Shown: one piece after another, positions 35,390-46,900 of the stretch
Layout: each line of letters opens with the position of its first letter
Position numbering within the stretch: position 1 is the stretch's first letter
Assembly: GCF_947623445.1 (NCBI RefSeq)
Contig: NC_135243.1
Span: forward strand, 24,932,479 to 24,996,478
Reading direction: 5' to 3'
Origin: Clavelina lepadiformis
Taxonomy: Eukaryota; Chordata; Ascidiacea; Aplousobranchia; Clavelinidae
Length of the DNA: 64,000 nucleotides
Notes under the pieces: generated by a model
Told to the model about the DNA's origin: nothing
The model's input: the letters and a program-made list of their open reading frames with translations, nothing else
The model's database searches: none
Translations under genes and position numbers: made by a program

Positions 35390-37647
35390 GGCTAGCCATT
35401 TACCAAAGTAGCTCTTTTCAATACGATAACTGGCTACCGATGAAATAGAAGCTGCAAATTGCAAATGTTTTGGATAATGAACTGAAAAGGCTATGCTCAG
35501 TTGACTAACTTAAACCCAGTTACTCAAATTGTGACCTCATCAGGTTGTTTATTTCCATATTAACTGCGGTGAAATTCCTTCGTTTACACTAGTTTGCTTT
35601 GCGCTTAATCACGCCTCCTTAATTGCTTCTCCGCCTTATATGTGCTGGTCCCATCGATAGAACGTCATTCCAGTAGTAAGCGCAGTGTCGATGGGTCGGC
35701 TGTTCAACAGTATGAGTTCAGATATATATATACCGGCAAGTGTTATATATCTTTCATGTTTTGCCTAACTGATTCTATTTGTTTTTACGACTGTTCGGTT
35801 TTGTTTTAATAAAACCTAAGTTACTTGAATTAGTGTTTGAGTTTCGAGGTCATAACATTAACCCAACATAATCTGTAGCTATACAAAGATTATGGTAGCC
35901 TACATAAGATCTTTGCAAACAGACAAACCTTAGGCCTATGATGGCTTTCATGGAATAATAGAAAAAATAAAAACAAAACATATAAAATACGGGGCAGGCC
36001 GCCAAGCAACAAAAACCAACGGCAGTGTTCAGACGTTTGAAAGCAAAATAAACAATTTGCAATTTGTTTCGCCTAACCGGCGACTTTCCTGTTGACTGCA
36101 TCATCCACTACAGCCTTGGCGTAACAGGTTATTGGCTTTGATAATTAAATTACCAGTAACAAACAAAACGCAAATTAATATTTCTGTAACATGTCGCCTA
36201 CATTTTAAGCCTTAGCTTAGGGCATTGGTCTGCAGGCCTCGGCTAAGCAATCAGCAAATTTAAACCAAACAAACAAACAACGGTGCACACTTATGCTTGG
36301 AAATAGTGTTTTTAAAAATTCATTTCGAAAAAGTCTGTTTTTTTAAATTAAAAACTGTCTACAAAATGTTGAAAGACATTTAAATATGATTAAAGAGCCA
36401 ATGAAATCAATTTATCTATTGCAATATTGACTGACAACTTTACAAACATGTCACAACCAATTTCGTTGGTGAGTGAGCGTCCAAATTACCGAACAACGCT
36501 AAAGACAACAAAAAATACTTAAAAGTTTTCATTTTCTTGCTGGGCTAGCATACGTCAACTTTTTTGAAAGATTTCCTACTTTTTCATAACCAAACAATCT
36601 TCCACCTTCAACCAAACCTTCCGTGGACGCTCAACAATTTTATGATGGTAGCTTTAAAAAAAAAATCGCAGATCCTGGCCAAAAATTTAAATTATGAATA
36701 GTATAAGTTAGCGCACATAGCATTAGTTCTTAACTTGGGGTAAATTTACACCTGGGCCGGCCTGTTCATCAGATTTTACAAAAAGCATTTGTGTCATCAG
36801 TTTGAACAAAAAAAATTTTAAACCATTTCCTTCATGACAATGGTTTTCAACTTTTTTTTACTTGAGAACCCCAAGCTGTAATAACCACTTTCTCGCGGCC
36901 CCCAGCTTCAAAATTGTTACTTAGAGGCTATATATGAAGAAATAAAAATATAACGTTTGCAGGTTTTTTCAGCGAGGAGCATGAGCCAAGTTCTTTTAAA
37001 AGAAATTGAATGAAGTTTATATTTCTGCATTATTGTGTGGCGGCAGATTTAGCTGACCGCGAAGTCTTTCGTCACCTTTCGTGAACCAACTGTTAATTTT
37101 TGTAAAACTGTACTATTCATTTATTTATCTTACTGGCGAAATAAATTCTCTCTTTTTCTCTTTAATTCTGCTCAGTGTTTTAATTTAAATAAGTAATTTT
37201 GTGTTTTCCTCTATTTCGCAGTAAACTCAGAAAATAATTTGCCCATTTTCAAGTTATTTTTCTTTGAAGGCTTAACCTTTAAATACCTAGCAAGCAATTG
37301 TTCGCCAAATAAACTTAACTCTGTAATCTGTATCTACTGATTGGGCTTGAATCTGAACTCAAAGCACAGGCTATTACCTACCGGTACCGGTTGCTTCACG
37401 GTCTTATATGGACTAAAAGACATGGCTTGGGTGAGCTTGTGTGTGCGATTAGACAGAATTTCTTTAGTGATTTTAAAGGGCTTAGATGTAGGCCTAATTG
37501 GACGGTTCAACTTTGCAGGCAAAATGTTAATGTCCGATACCAATGTTATTTCTACAACTGTTACGGTTGTTGCCCAATAAGCTTTCGTGTTTAGCAGCCC
37601 GTCAGCCGCTGCATGTTAAAATGTATTATATTGTTTTTTTATCGCAG
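35390..37647. other. Spacer between the MITE and the first peflin exon seen
   Basis: About 2.2 kb without a recognised exon. It should contain, or lie near, the missing 5' exon and promoter of peflin. At 36838-36905 there is a lone hAT-like end (CAATGGTTTTCAACTTTTTT) without a partner. Confidence 0.4.
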
Positions 37648-39855
37648 CAACAGCATCAAGGCTATTATGGTGCTGCTTCAGCATTCGCAAATTCGTCAGT
37701 GCCGCAGGGTTGTCCACCTGGAGTGGATCCGACTGTATTCTACTGGTTTCAGGTCAGAAATTTACAAGCTTTCTACTATTTGCTTTATTGTGGTTATAAT
37801 GTAAGCGTGATAACCAAGATTTATACCAAAACAATTTTGATGAAGAATCAAATTGCATGAAAAGTCAATTGCTACACAATCACAACAATGAAGAGTAATA
37901 ATACTGTTTATAGCCTGACTAGAATAGGCCAAAGAAATGTAAGGGCTTAAGCTTTCTTATTTGTAACCTCTCACGGTCTTAACTTGGTGTAGAGCAGAGG
38001 TCGGGAACCTATCTCTCGCGAGCCAGATATGGCTCTTTTGATGACGACATTTGGCTCGCAAATAAATCTAAGCTGCCATTTCTCAGCACGACTGTTACGA
38101 GCAAAACTTTTTCTGTAATTTTTCATAACGCATTAACAGTAAGAAGCATGATATATAGTAAATTCAGACATTCATTGTCGCCTAAAATTGTTGGTTTTGC
38201 TTAAACATGCACACGTTAGTTGCATTAACTGTTAAAAAATATTACATGGCTCTGAGGGAAATACAATTACAAAAATGTAGCTTTCATGGCTCCCTTAGTT
38301 AAAAAGGTTCCCGACCCCTGGTGTAGAGCTTGCAAACAACTATTGGCTATTACTTTACAAAATGAGATTATCCAACAAAAAAGCTTGTTTTAAGAAGTAA
38401 AGTAATTTTTCTGACTGGAAAGTAGCCTAAAGCAGTTTTCAGTTTCAGTCAAGATGCGAATTTTGGGGTGATGGTGTGCACTGAAGGTTCAATTCTTTGT
38501 TTATTTATTATAAATTAGTGTGAAGATAAATAAGTTTGATGAGCACGTTGGCCAGGTGAAATCGGCAAACTTTTTCCGCTGAATATTTACGCCAAATATC
38601 AAAATAGTTTACGCCAACAAGAATATTACATCAAAATAGTTTATTTAAAAAATCTCTCCACTTAAAAATATGTACATCAAAAATTCACTTCATTAAGCTG
38701 TGTTGAAATTTAAAAAAGTTGTTAGCTTTGATGATCTTGTTGCTCAGAGGTGGCCACTCCATGACCCCTACTATAGGGCAGCAGCCATCCCATTGCTAAT
38801 GTGAGTGAAAGGATTCTTTGCCACAGGACAAGAGTCATAAGAGGTTCATATGAAATTTTCTTGTTCTCAATTAATGTGCACAAGAAAGAGTTGTAATGTG
38901 CAAGGAAAGTGAAATTGGTCTTTTAATGATCACAGCATTATGACAAATAAATGAAGAATTGAGCCTCAGTGCACATAATCGAGTCCATCTTGACATCAGT
39001 GCAACCACGATTTTTGTTGAAAAATGCTGAGCTTTTTAGACCCGTTACCTCGGCATATTTATGTTTTGCTTAATCATGACTTAGCGTCGATTTTATCGCA
39101 GTCTGTTGACCAAGATCGCTCGGGAAAAATCTCGGCCCTCGAACTGCAGCGGGCGCTGATGAACAATAAGATGAAACAATTCAACCATGAAACATGCCGA
39201 CTCATGATAGGGATGTTTGACTCAAACAGGTAAAATAAGTAGATTATGACTTAACAATCAAGAATTTTGTCACGTGCGGTGAATGACTTGCTTGCTGCAG
39301 GATTTTAATAAAATTCCTGCATTCTCATGTGTAAAAATATGCATTATGACCATAATTATCTCATTGTGATGTTAGAGACGGAACAATAAACTTGAATGAG
39401 TTCTCGTCGCTGTGGAACTACATCCAGCAGTGGCGGAGTTGCTTTGATTCATTCGACACCGACCGATCCGGAAACATCGACTGCCAGGAGCTCCACAAGG
39501 CTTTCCACACTTTCGGATACAAATTGTGAGTTATTGCATCATAGTGACTCAGCAGATTGTAATCCTCATTTGTTCAAATCCAGGTCTATTGATTTTTGTC
39601 GACTCATCGTTCGTGTCTTTGACAAGTCTTCGGTGAACTCGATTGACTTTGATGACTTCATCCAGGTCTGCGTTTCGCTCCACACTTTAACTGACAAGTT
39701 CCGTGCAAAGGACACAAACCAGAGCGGGTTCGTTCAACTGCATTACGAGCAGGTGAGATGTGAGCTCAGCTTCCCGACCTGCCGGTATCTTGAAATTTCT
39801 TCTTCTTTCCTAGTTTCTGGAGATGGTCTTGGACAACTCTTCGAACGTGGTCTGA
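37648..39855 (+). CDS. PEF1: Peflin, penta-EF-hand protein (5' exon not found)
   Basis: Peflin is a calcium-binding penta-EF-hand protein that pairs with ALG-2 and acts in ER-to-Golgi traffic. Exons 37648-37752, 39102-39229, 39376-39525, 39584-39752 and 39814-39855 join in frame. The first is the end of the Gly/Tyr/Pro-rich N-terminus (PPGVDPTVFYWFQ, as in the human PPNVDPEAYSWFQ). The EF-hands follow: DQDRSGKISALEL, DSNRDGTINLNEF, DTDRSGNIDCQEL, DKSSVNSIDFDDF and DTNQSGFVQLHYE, ending FLEMVLDNSSNVV. Hand 4 has weak ligands, as is common in this family. The 1.35 kb second intron holds two transposon-derived repeats. The exon with the start codon lies upstream of 37648 and was not identified. 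Confidence 0.9.
37995..38320. mobile_element. hAT MITE, 326 bp, in a peflin intron
   Basis: The left end CAGAGGTCGGGAACC and right end GGTTCCCGACCCCTG are inverted with one mismatch, and both flanks are GTGTAGAG (37987-37994, 38321-38328). The TIR resembles the common hAT consensus CAGGGGTCGGGAACC. No ORF. It lies in the intron between peflin exons 37648-37752 and 39102-39229. Confidence 0.9.
38449..38993. mobile_element. MITE-like element with long inverted arms
   Basis: The left arm (38449-38520: TCAAGATG, GTGTGCACTGAAGGTTCAAT, TCTTTGTTTATTT) is matched by the reverse complement of 38925-38993 (TCAAGATGGACTCG, TGTGCACTGAGGCTCAATTC, TTCATTTATTT). A related piece is at 61525-61665. No clean target duplication was seen. 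It lies in the same peflin intron as the hAT MITE. Confidence 0.65.
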
Positions 39856-40409
39856 ATTCGTGGATTTGTTACATCGCCTTCATCTTGGTGCTTCCTTGTT
39901 CTATTTTAACAAGAAATTACTTTTAATTAACTCCAATTAATTATTTCTGCTTTGTTATCATCTCTTATTCATTCTTGTCTGCACTAACAATGTGGTTTGT
40001 GTTGTAATAATTCACTCTTTGTTTTTTTGCGCAAATTTGCTTCTTTTAATTTATAAACCTCGTTCGTCTTATACCGGGTTTGCTATGCGGAGAAGAATCT
40101 AGTAAGGGGAATCCCTAATCGCGCAGTGTGCTTGGTTGTCACGGCAGCAGTAGATGCTGGCAACGTCATGCAGCACTAGTCGAGCAGAACACGGAACTTT
40201 TACAGTCATGACGGGGCCCCTGTCCTGACGCTTGCGAGCCTGTTTGCGTCTTCCGAGCCGCCTTAAGCTCGCACCCTTACGACGTCTCGCCTTAAGCGAT
40301 CGGTTAAATTCCTCCTCTCGTAAAGCAGAAGATTTCACCTTAATTTGCGAAATTGTAATTGTTTGATCATTGCATGCTTCGTCAACCACGCGTCATTTTT
40401 ATTACGTCA

Positions 40410-41252
40410 CTATCGGGCATCCCACAGCGCCCTGGGATGACCAATCAAGAGGTTGCTGTTTCTCAGAGCTTTCTCCTTCCTCCGGATGTTAGTCATCACA
40501 CTTCCCGGGATCTCGGCCGGTCCTCTACGACAGGAAACTCAAGTCAAAAAAGTATTTTATTTCATGAAAATGCGCAAAATTGTGGCACATGCGGGAATTC
40601 TGGTCATTTTCTATTTCCACTTTTCCTGAATAATCAAAAAATGTCTCTTACCACATGAGATTAAGTAATGACCACAGTTCTCATACCTTTTACCGTCGCT
40701 TTTAACAGCACTAAGATGTTTTTGGAGCTCTTTCATCTTGTCATTGTGACGTTTCTGTTTCATCTCCGCATCCAGTCGCGCTTTTTCAATCGCGTTCCTT
40801 TCTTCCTCCTCCTACGTCATAAGCTCATTTATTAAGTCACAAGCGGAAGATGACATCATGACCCGAATAAGTTCAAAATAACTCCACAATATAAGCTGGT
40901 CTTATCCCTTCGATGAAGCTAATATGGGACTTTTGTTCTTTAATCAAATTTGTTGTCAATTTTCTTTTTGGAAACTCTTGGTTGGAAGTTTATTTTAAAC
41001 CTTTTGGAAATTTTTCTTTTGAGACTTTCCTACTATATTGGGGTCAAAGTTCATTCCTTGAAACGCGACACATAACTCCCAATTACACTTATCAGTCGTT
41101 CTAATTATTCGCGAATGGTTTGTTACGTCATTATTGACTAGTATGACATATACCTTGACAATGTTGAGTCGATGGATGGCGGCTCTCTTCTTGTCAATTA
41201 CCCTCTGACGTCGAAGCGCTTCTTCATGGAAAGCTCCACAACTTGACGCCAT
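40410..41252 (-). CDS. Small basic helical protein, 112 aa, unrecognised
   Basis: Three minus-strand exons join in frame. The first, from ATG 41252, reads MASSCGAFHEEALRRQRVID to HRLNIVK. The second, about 40814-40692, reads EEEERNAIEKARLDAEMKQK to AVKSDGK. The third ends at TAG 40410 and reads GPAEIPGSVMTNIRRKEKAL to ALWDAR. Introns are GT-AG. The protein is almost entirely charged helix and lysine/arginine-rich, like many small axonemal or microtubule-associated proteins, but I recognise no family. It lies 545 bases downstream of the hemopexin gene on the same strand and converges with peflin. The region upstream of its start has several CRE-like sites. Confidence 0.7.
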
Positions 41253-41796
41253 AATGGAAACTTTATGATCTTATAATCGACCTGTTACGAATATTAACTC
41301 AATGAAGCCTGACTCTGAGTGACTATTCAATTGCACCGAGTCAGACTGGCCTGACTCCGCGTATTAATAAACGAACTGCCTGGTCCAAATCTAATCTGAG
41401 GGTGCGGCGTAAAAGTCGCGTCCTTCAGTCAATCGCGCTCGTTCTGGATCATCGGCGCGATAACCTTCACGTCTCCACCCCCGTCACATGACTTCAACAA
41501 CAATAAACTTTTGTGACGTCACAAAAGCTCGATTGTTGTATTCAGAGAACGTTCGTCTGAATTTAAGAAAAATGAAACAGCTTTAAATCCATTTATTTTT
41601 CGATGAACTTTTTGATCTACTACTTTGGCTTGACACTGTGACGTCATTGCAAAAAGTGTAAAACATTATCATTGTTTATTTCATCTGCTTTACGTAATAA
41701 TAATGGTGAATTACGTAATAATGCTCTACATATAATATGGATTTTTGTTGTTGTAATGTTCTAGCTCCTGGAGTGTTGAAACTTGTCTTGACGCCA
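41253..41796. other. Spacer: small-gene promoter and hemopexin-gene 3' end
   Basis: Holds the likely promoter of the minus-strand gene starting at 41252, a TGACGTCA near 41514-41521, and the minus-strand poly(A) signal of the hemopexin gene (TTTATT at 41675-41680). Confidence 0.45.
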
Positions 41797-42645
41797 TCAG
41801 TTTATGCCGCCAAACACGTCATCATTTCTTCTTTGCACTTGAACTTGGTCGTCCTTGAGGCTGAAAATAGAAACAAAATGAGAAAGGCGGTGCGCTTTAT
41901 TATTACATCACACCGACAACTCACATGACGTGATAGTTTTCTTTGAACAAAACCGCTCCGCCGTCCGGGAGAGCAAAGGCAGCTTTAATTCGTCGTCCAT
42001 CGCGCAAAAATTCGCGCGGGAATCGCGTGAAACTGCGCAGTGTCTGCTTGGTGCATCGCTTGCCTATCTCGGCACATTTAAAGATGAAGTTCTTGTAGAT
42101 AAAGTTGGTTCCCACAACAGTTCTGTTTCCAACCACCCTGCAACAGTTAAAGTTGGAATCCAGTATTGTGAGACCGCGCCGAGAATCGAACCCGAGGCCT
42201 CTACTTACACTGGGTATGCGGCGTCGACAGTTCTACTTAAGCCAGGAAACAAATCTTTCAACTCAAAATTTGTCACTGTAACGTTATTGCCAACCAAATA
42301 CAGGGTCTCATTCTGGAATAACATCGTGATGACGTCAAGACCGTCATCAGACAACAAATTGGTGGCGCCAGTGATCTCATCGGGAATTCCTGTAAATAGA
42401 AAATGACGTATGTATGCGGCTCTGACGTAATGGCTTACGTAACAAGCAATAAATCGTATACCTTCGAAATAAAACCTGGCGGGAATATCAGCGATCTTTG
42501 TAAAATTATCTCCTTTGACGTCATAAAGCGAGCTATTGTCCCCACGGAAGAAGAAGGCGAGGTCGGGAAGAATGCTCAGCGACGCCTGGAGTCGCGCGTC
42601 CGATGACGTCAACAAAAGACAAACAAAAACAACAATTGCCTTCAT
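41797..42645 (-). CDS. Secreted single-domain hemopexin-like protein, 213 aa
   Basis: Four exons on the minus strand (42462-42645, 42209-42389, 41925-42137, 41797-41860) give 642 nt in frame. A signal peptide (MKAIVVFVCLLLTSSDARLQA) is followed by about four hemopexin blades: AFFFRGDNSSLYDVKGDNFT, FGIPDEITGATNL with LYLVGNNVTV, DLFPGLSRTVDAAYPV, and FPREFLRDGRRIKAAF with GGAVLFKENYHV. The pattern FPGLxxxVDAAY is typical of the family. Nothing else is fused, unlike matrix metalloproteinases or vitronectin, so it is probably a secreted binding protein; the ligand is unknown. The first intron (42390-42461, 72 nt) has no stop in frame, so retention would add 24 residues. A minus-strand poly(A) signal is at 41675-41680. 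Confidence 0.8.
42165..42208 (-). repeat. tRNA-like B-box remnant in hemopexin-gene intron 2
   Basis: On the minus strand the intron begins at the donor GTAAGTAG and runs straight into AGGCCTCGGGTTCGATTCTC, nearly the same as the family B SINE fragment at 34752-34833. Confidence 0.45.
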
Positions 42646-43956
42646 TTTAGTAGCCTTATGACGTAACAACTGTAGTCAAAAGTCTGGAACGATATCAGCG
42701 TGAAACTCAGTTTCAAACAAGCGTTGTAGCGGACCTCAACATTTTAGGAGGGGAAAGCCCCATGTCAAAGCTCTCTCCCTGTATGAGGACCTCTAGTGGA
42801 CCTTCTAGTGGACTACCGCGCTTTTCGATAACTAACAAAATTCGTTGTATTGTATTTTAAAAATTTTGGTAAAAAGCGGCATCCTACGCTTAAAACCAAC
42901 CAATCGCAACCAAGCAGATACTTATTGCTCGGTAAATAATACTCGGTACCCTGGTAAATACTACTCGGTACCCTGGTAAATAATACTTGGTACCCTGGTA
43001 AATACTACTCGGTACCCTGGTAAATAATACTCGGTAACCTGGTAAATAATGTTACCTCTCTACAAATTCAAACAACAGCCTCAAGCACATCGACGACGTC
43101 GATTGTTCCAATTTTTATTCAACATTATTTTCGTTTCCTTCAGATCACACGTTGTTGTTAAGAACTTCTAACTTCTAATTAACTTGTATTGTGTTTGTTT
43201 GCATTTTATCGCGACCTTGCAAATCAACTATAGACAGATTTTTCAATAAAACCGTTCTGTGACTTCATAATTATGGGAGGAGTCTGATCTTTTTATCTTG
43301 TGAGCTATATCGGAGAGAACATGGCGGACAACTTTGCGATTAAACAAACTCGTTAAAAGTAAACAAACGGAAGCGACGTCATCGCATTTCCTAAAGTTTA
43401 AACAGATGAAAACTTTGAAGAAAGTGATGACTTCGTCACGTGACCAATCCCAAACTTACGTTTCATTCCATTGGCTGCAAAAATCTACCTCTGACGATCC
43501 TGGAATATCAAAGCTGCAAATATCTCTAACGCGCAACAGACCTCAGCTAAGCCTGGTTTAGTTTGGCCGCAACCGAGCTCATTTATAATTCGTTCTTATC
43601 GCCTGGAGGCAAATATCGTCAACAATTATAAGTATGACGTCATAATAATAAAAATTCCGTAGTCGTCCGACCTCATGAAATTTCCGAAAATCGCTTGTTT
43701 TGACCAAGATGACGTCATAGACAGGGAGCAATGCCGACCCATGACACGGCAAAATGGGAGGGAATTCAATGTCGGATTTTATTGGACGCAAACGATTCAA
43801 TGGCGATTATTACGTCATGTACAATTATAATAATTAAGTCTTGTGATAATTAAGTGCAATGTAAAAAAATTCAGTTTATTAATTCACAATGGAATAAGCG
43901 AGTGCGTAAGAAAGGAAAATTGTTGTTTGTACATTGATATATACGACGTCATTGGT
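42646..43956. other. Spacer between the hemopexin gene and SIAE
   Basis: Holds the hemopexin-gene promoter, a 22-bp minisatellite (42942-43051) and the SIAE poly(A) signal on the minus strand (TTTATT at 43875-43880). No other gene seen. Confidence 0.45.
42942..43051. repeat. 22-bp minisatellite, five units
   Basis: Units CTCGGTACCCTGGTAAATA + CTA/ATA start at 42942, 42964, 42986, 43008 and 43030. The 3' trinucleotide alternates CTA/ATA between successive units, so the array looks like a 44-bp dimer that was amplified. Confidence 0.85.
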
Positions 43957-46900
43957 TTAAATATCTCCGAGCGTAATTACGTAAGGTGGCGCTGGTAAGC
44001 CGATGTGGTTGTATACAGAGCACTGCTTGAACTTGCATGGCGTGAGCGACCATGCGTATCGAACCACTGAAGCGTAACCTCCCTTCTCGACGCAAACCTT
44101 TGCATTGAGCGTCACGCTCCGATGGGTGTGTGACGTAATAGGTGCCCACAGCCAATCAGGATCTGGTGAAGCTTTCAGGTGGTCGCACTTGGAAAAATTG
44201 CAGCAGACCTTTAAAAATAAGGATAAGGCTGAGATTTGTGTGAAGGTAAATTTTTAAAGAAAACCGCTCCAAACAACTCTTCTAATCAGATCCCGTCGAC
44301 GAGGTATAGCGGCCTTCTATGACGTTTCTCTGCTCTTCTATGTTAATTATTGGTCATTAGCGCAGTGGGGACGACAAATCAGTTCTAGCTGCCAAGAGCA
44401 TGCGCTAGAAATCCATTTGCCAGATTATGGCACAACGCAGCAACCCAGCAGAAGGGTCGGTTGTCAGGGTTTGTTCCTAAATTCCCTCAAAGATGCGAAA
44501 CTACGTCACCACCAGGTCATTAGGGCGGTGAAATCTCATCCTGCGCACTTTAACAAAACCTTCAACATTTTTTGACAGAACATAGGGAGATAAGGGGACA
44601 GGGGCATAGGGAGACAGGGGCATAAGGAGATAGGGGGACAGGGCACGGACCTTTTATCACTTGAAACGCTTCACTGGGTGTCGTGTCTTCACGGTTGTGC
44701 AATTTCTTTCCCATAATCAATAAGAATCGGAATCAGCTATATTAATTGATCAGCTACCTGTCAATATTTAGCAATAAACCTGAAAAAGCACGAAAACAAA
44801 GGAAGATATTTGAATTAAATGTGTACTTTGTTCATATTTCGACTCGATTTTATCCTTATTCTAATGACTCATTTATACTCTGCTAACTCAACCTTAAAAG
44901 TTCAGCCCAATAAACAAACATTTGCTCAGTGTAAACTTTTCTTAAGGAACGCTGCTTGGAACTGCGTAGGCCAGGGATGTCCAACCTGCGGCCCGCGGGC
45001 CGCAGTGCGGCCCACCTGAGATTTTTGTGCGGCCCGTTAGTCATTTTCACTCCAAAAGTATGTACTTTATGTACCCATTTTTCTTGAAATTTAATAGGTT
45101 TTGCGGCCCATTCAATTATTTCAAGTGACAATGCGGCCCACTATAATAAAAGGTTGGACATCCCTGGCGTAGGCTAATGGCAACAATCAGTGCTCAAATT
45201 TGAGCTGCATCACATGGTTTAGCGTGGCAACCACTGCTGTGTTTAGACCGTTGGCCCATCAGCTACCCTATTGTGCTGTTGGTAAATAGATAGTTGAATC
45301 TATTACACCAAGTTTTCTGATTACCGAAGCTGGCATTATGACGTAATCTCCCTTTGTCATAAAACTATGATAAGATTCATTATTACGTCATAAGAAATTA
45401 GGAATAATATTTATAATGATGAAGGGGTTTGAGCGATTTTGTTGTTGATTGAATATTTCCAACTCTACAACCTTGCGCCCCAGTTTGGTTCCTGGGCTGC
45501 CGTATAAGATCAATGTCACTTGCCTGAAAATTCCCCTGCTCGGAGACAATGAGATGTTGATGGTTGGGGTATGTCAGCTCCACACGACCATCTGTACTTC
45601 GAACCCCACTGCTTGGAATGGGTCCTTGTGGGTCGATGGGGCGCTTGTACGTGATGTTGAGGCCCCCGTATGACAACCTTCGAGCCACATCCTGCTTGTC
45701 ACGGGGGTGGACGGCCCCGTATGGCGAATCCCTGTCAGGCAGGTCCATCGCCACGGCCATGAAGGTGTTCGGCATCTTAGGGTTAGGGACGTAGCCATAA
45801 TCTGCTGTCTGGTGCCACCTAATGACAGGAAATGAGCCATCGTCGAAGCTTTTATTGTTTGCCAGCTGGAAATAGAGACAATGAGACATACTCTGTGATG
45901 TCATAATTAAGCTGCTTATGCATAAACTGTTTTTCTATGCAGTGCAGCGCGATGAAAAATGAAACCAACTAATCCTATAGATTGAATGAGATGTAACAGC
46001 GGTGCTATAATTTGCGTATAAATGTGCAGACCTGTACGAATCCGAAAGGAAATTGGGGGTCAGAGTGCCCCATGGTCCCCTGGTGCCATGACTTTCTCCA
46101 ATCTTCAATCATGGCCGGGAAGGAGCATGAGTAGACATCCTTGTGGTAGTACGTGTTCGCCTCCCCTGCCAAGACAAAGTGACTCCATCTTCACAGCTTG
46201 TACAATACCCGACAATTAAACAAGGTTCATGATGTTACCTTGGTACCATATCGCCCCTTTCACAGTCATGTTAAGTAGAGGATGAATCATAGCATTCCAA
46301 AGAACACTGTTGCTGGTAGGAACTTTATTATTGAACCGGAAGCTGAAAAAAAAGTTGTGATATGTTCACATCAGTTGGGTCCTGATGCTGATAGTTTAAG
46401 CAAATAGTTTTTAACAACACAACCATTTTATTCAGCTGCATCTAACCTCGTGGATCGATCTTGCAAACCGCACTTGGAAAGCGCACGATGTGATGACCAC
46501 GTTTCCACTGGGGTGCCCCCCCAGTTGGGTGATATTAACCCAATCGGGACCTTTATTTCGTCATAAATATAACGACCATAGAGCCAACAAACTGCCGAGA
46601 AATAGCTCCAAGCTTTTGCTCCCAGGGAGTCTGCAAAGTTGATAAATTTGACAAACTGCATCCACTCTATGCATTGTTGCTCACTTTAAACCAGTGTTCC
46701 CAAACTTTATCTACTCACGTACCATTTTTTGGTTCATGTAGGTCAGTGGTTCCCAAACTTTATCTACTCGCGTACCATTTTTTGGTTCATGTAGGTCAGT
46801 GGTTCCCAAACTTTATCTACTCGCGTACCATTTTTTGGTTCATGTAGGTCAGTGGTTCCCAAACTTTATCTACTCACGTACCATTTTTTGGTTCATGTAG

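Noticed and set aside
40099-40389. Arginine-rich minus-strand ORF of 96 codons
   Set aside because: It has no ATG at its start and lies just downstream of the TAG that ends the small helical gene. It is probably 3' untranslated or spacer DNA.
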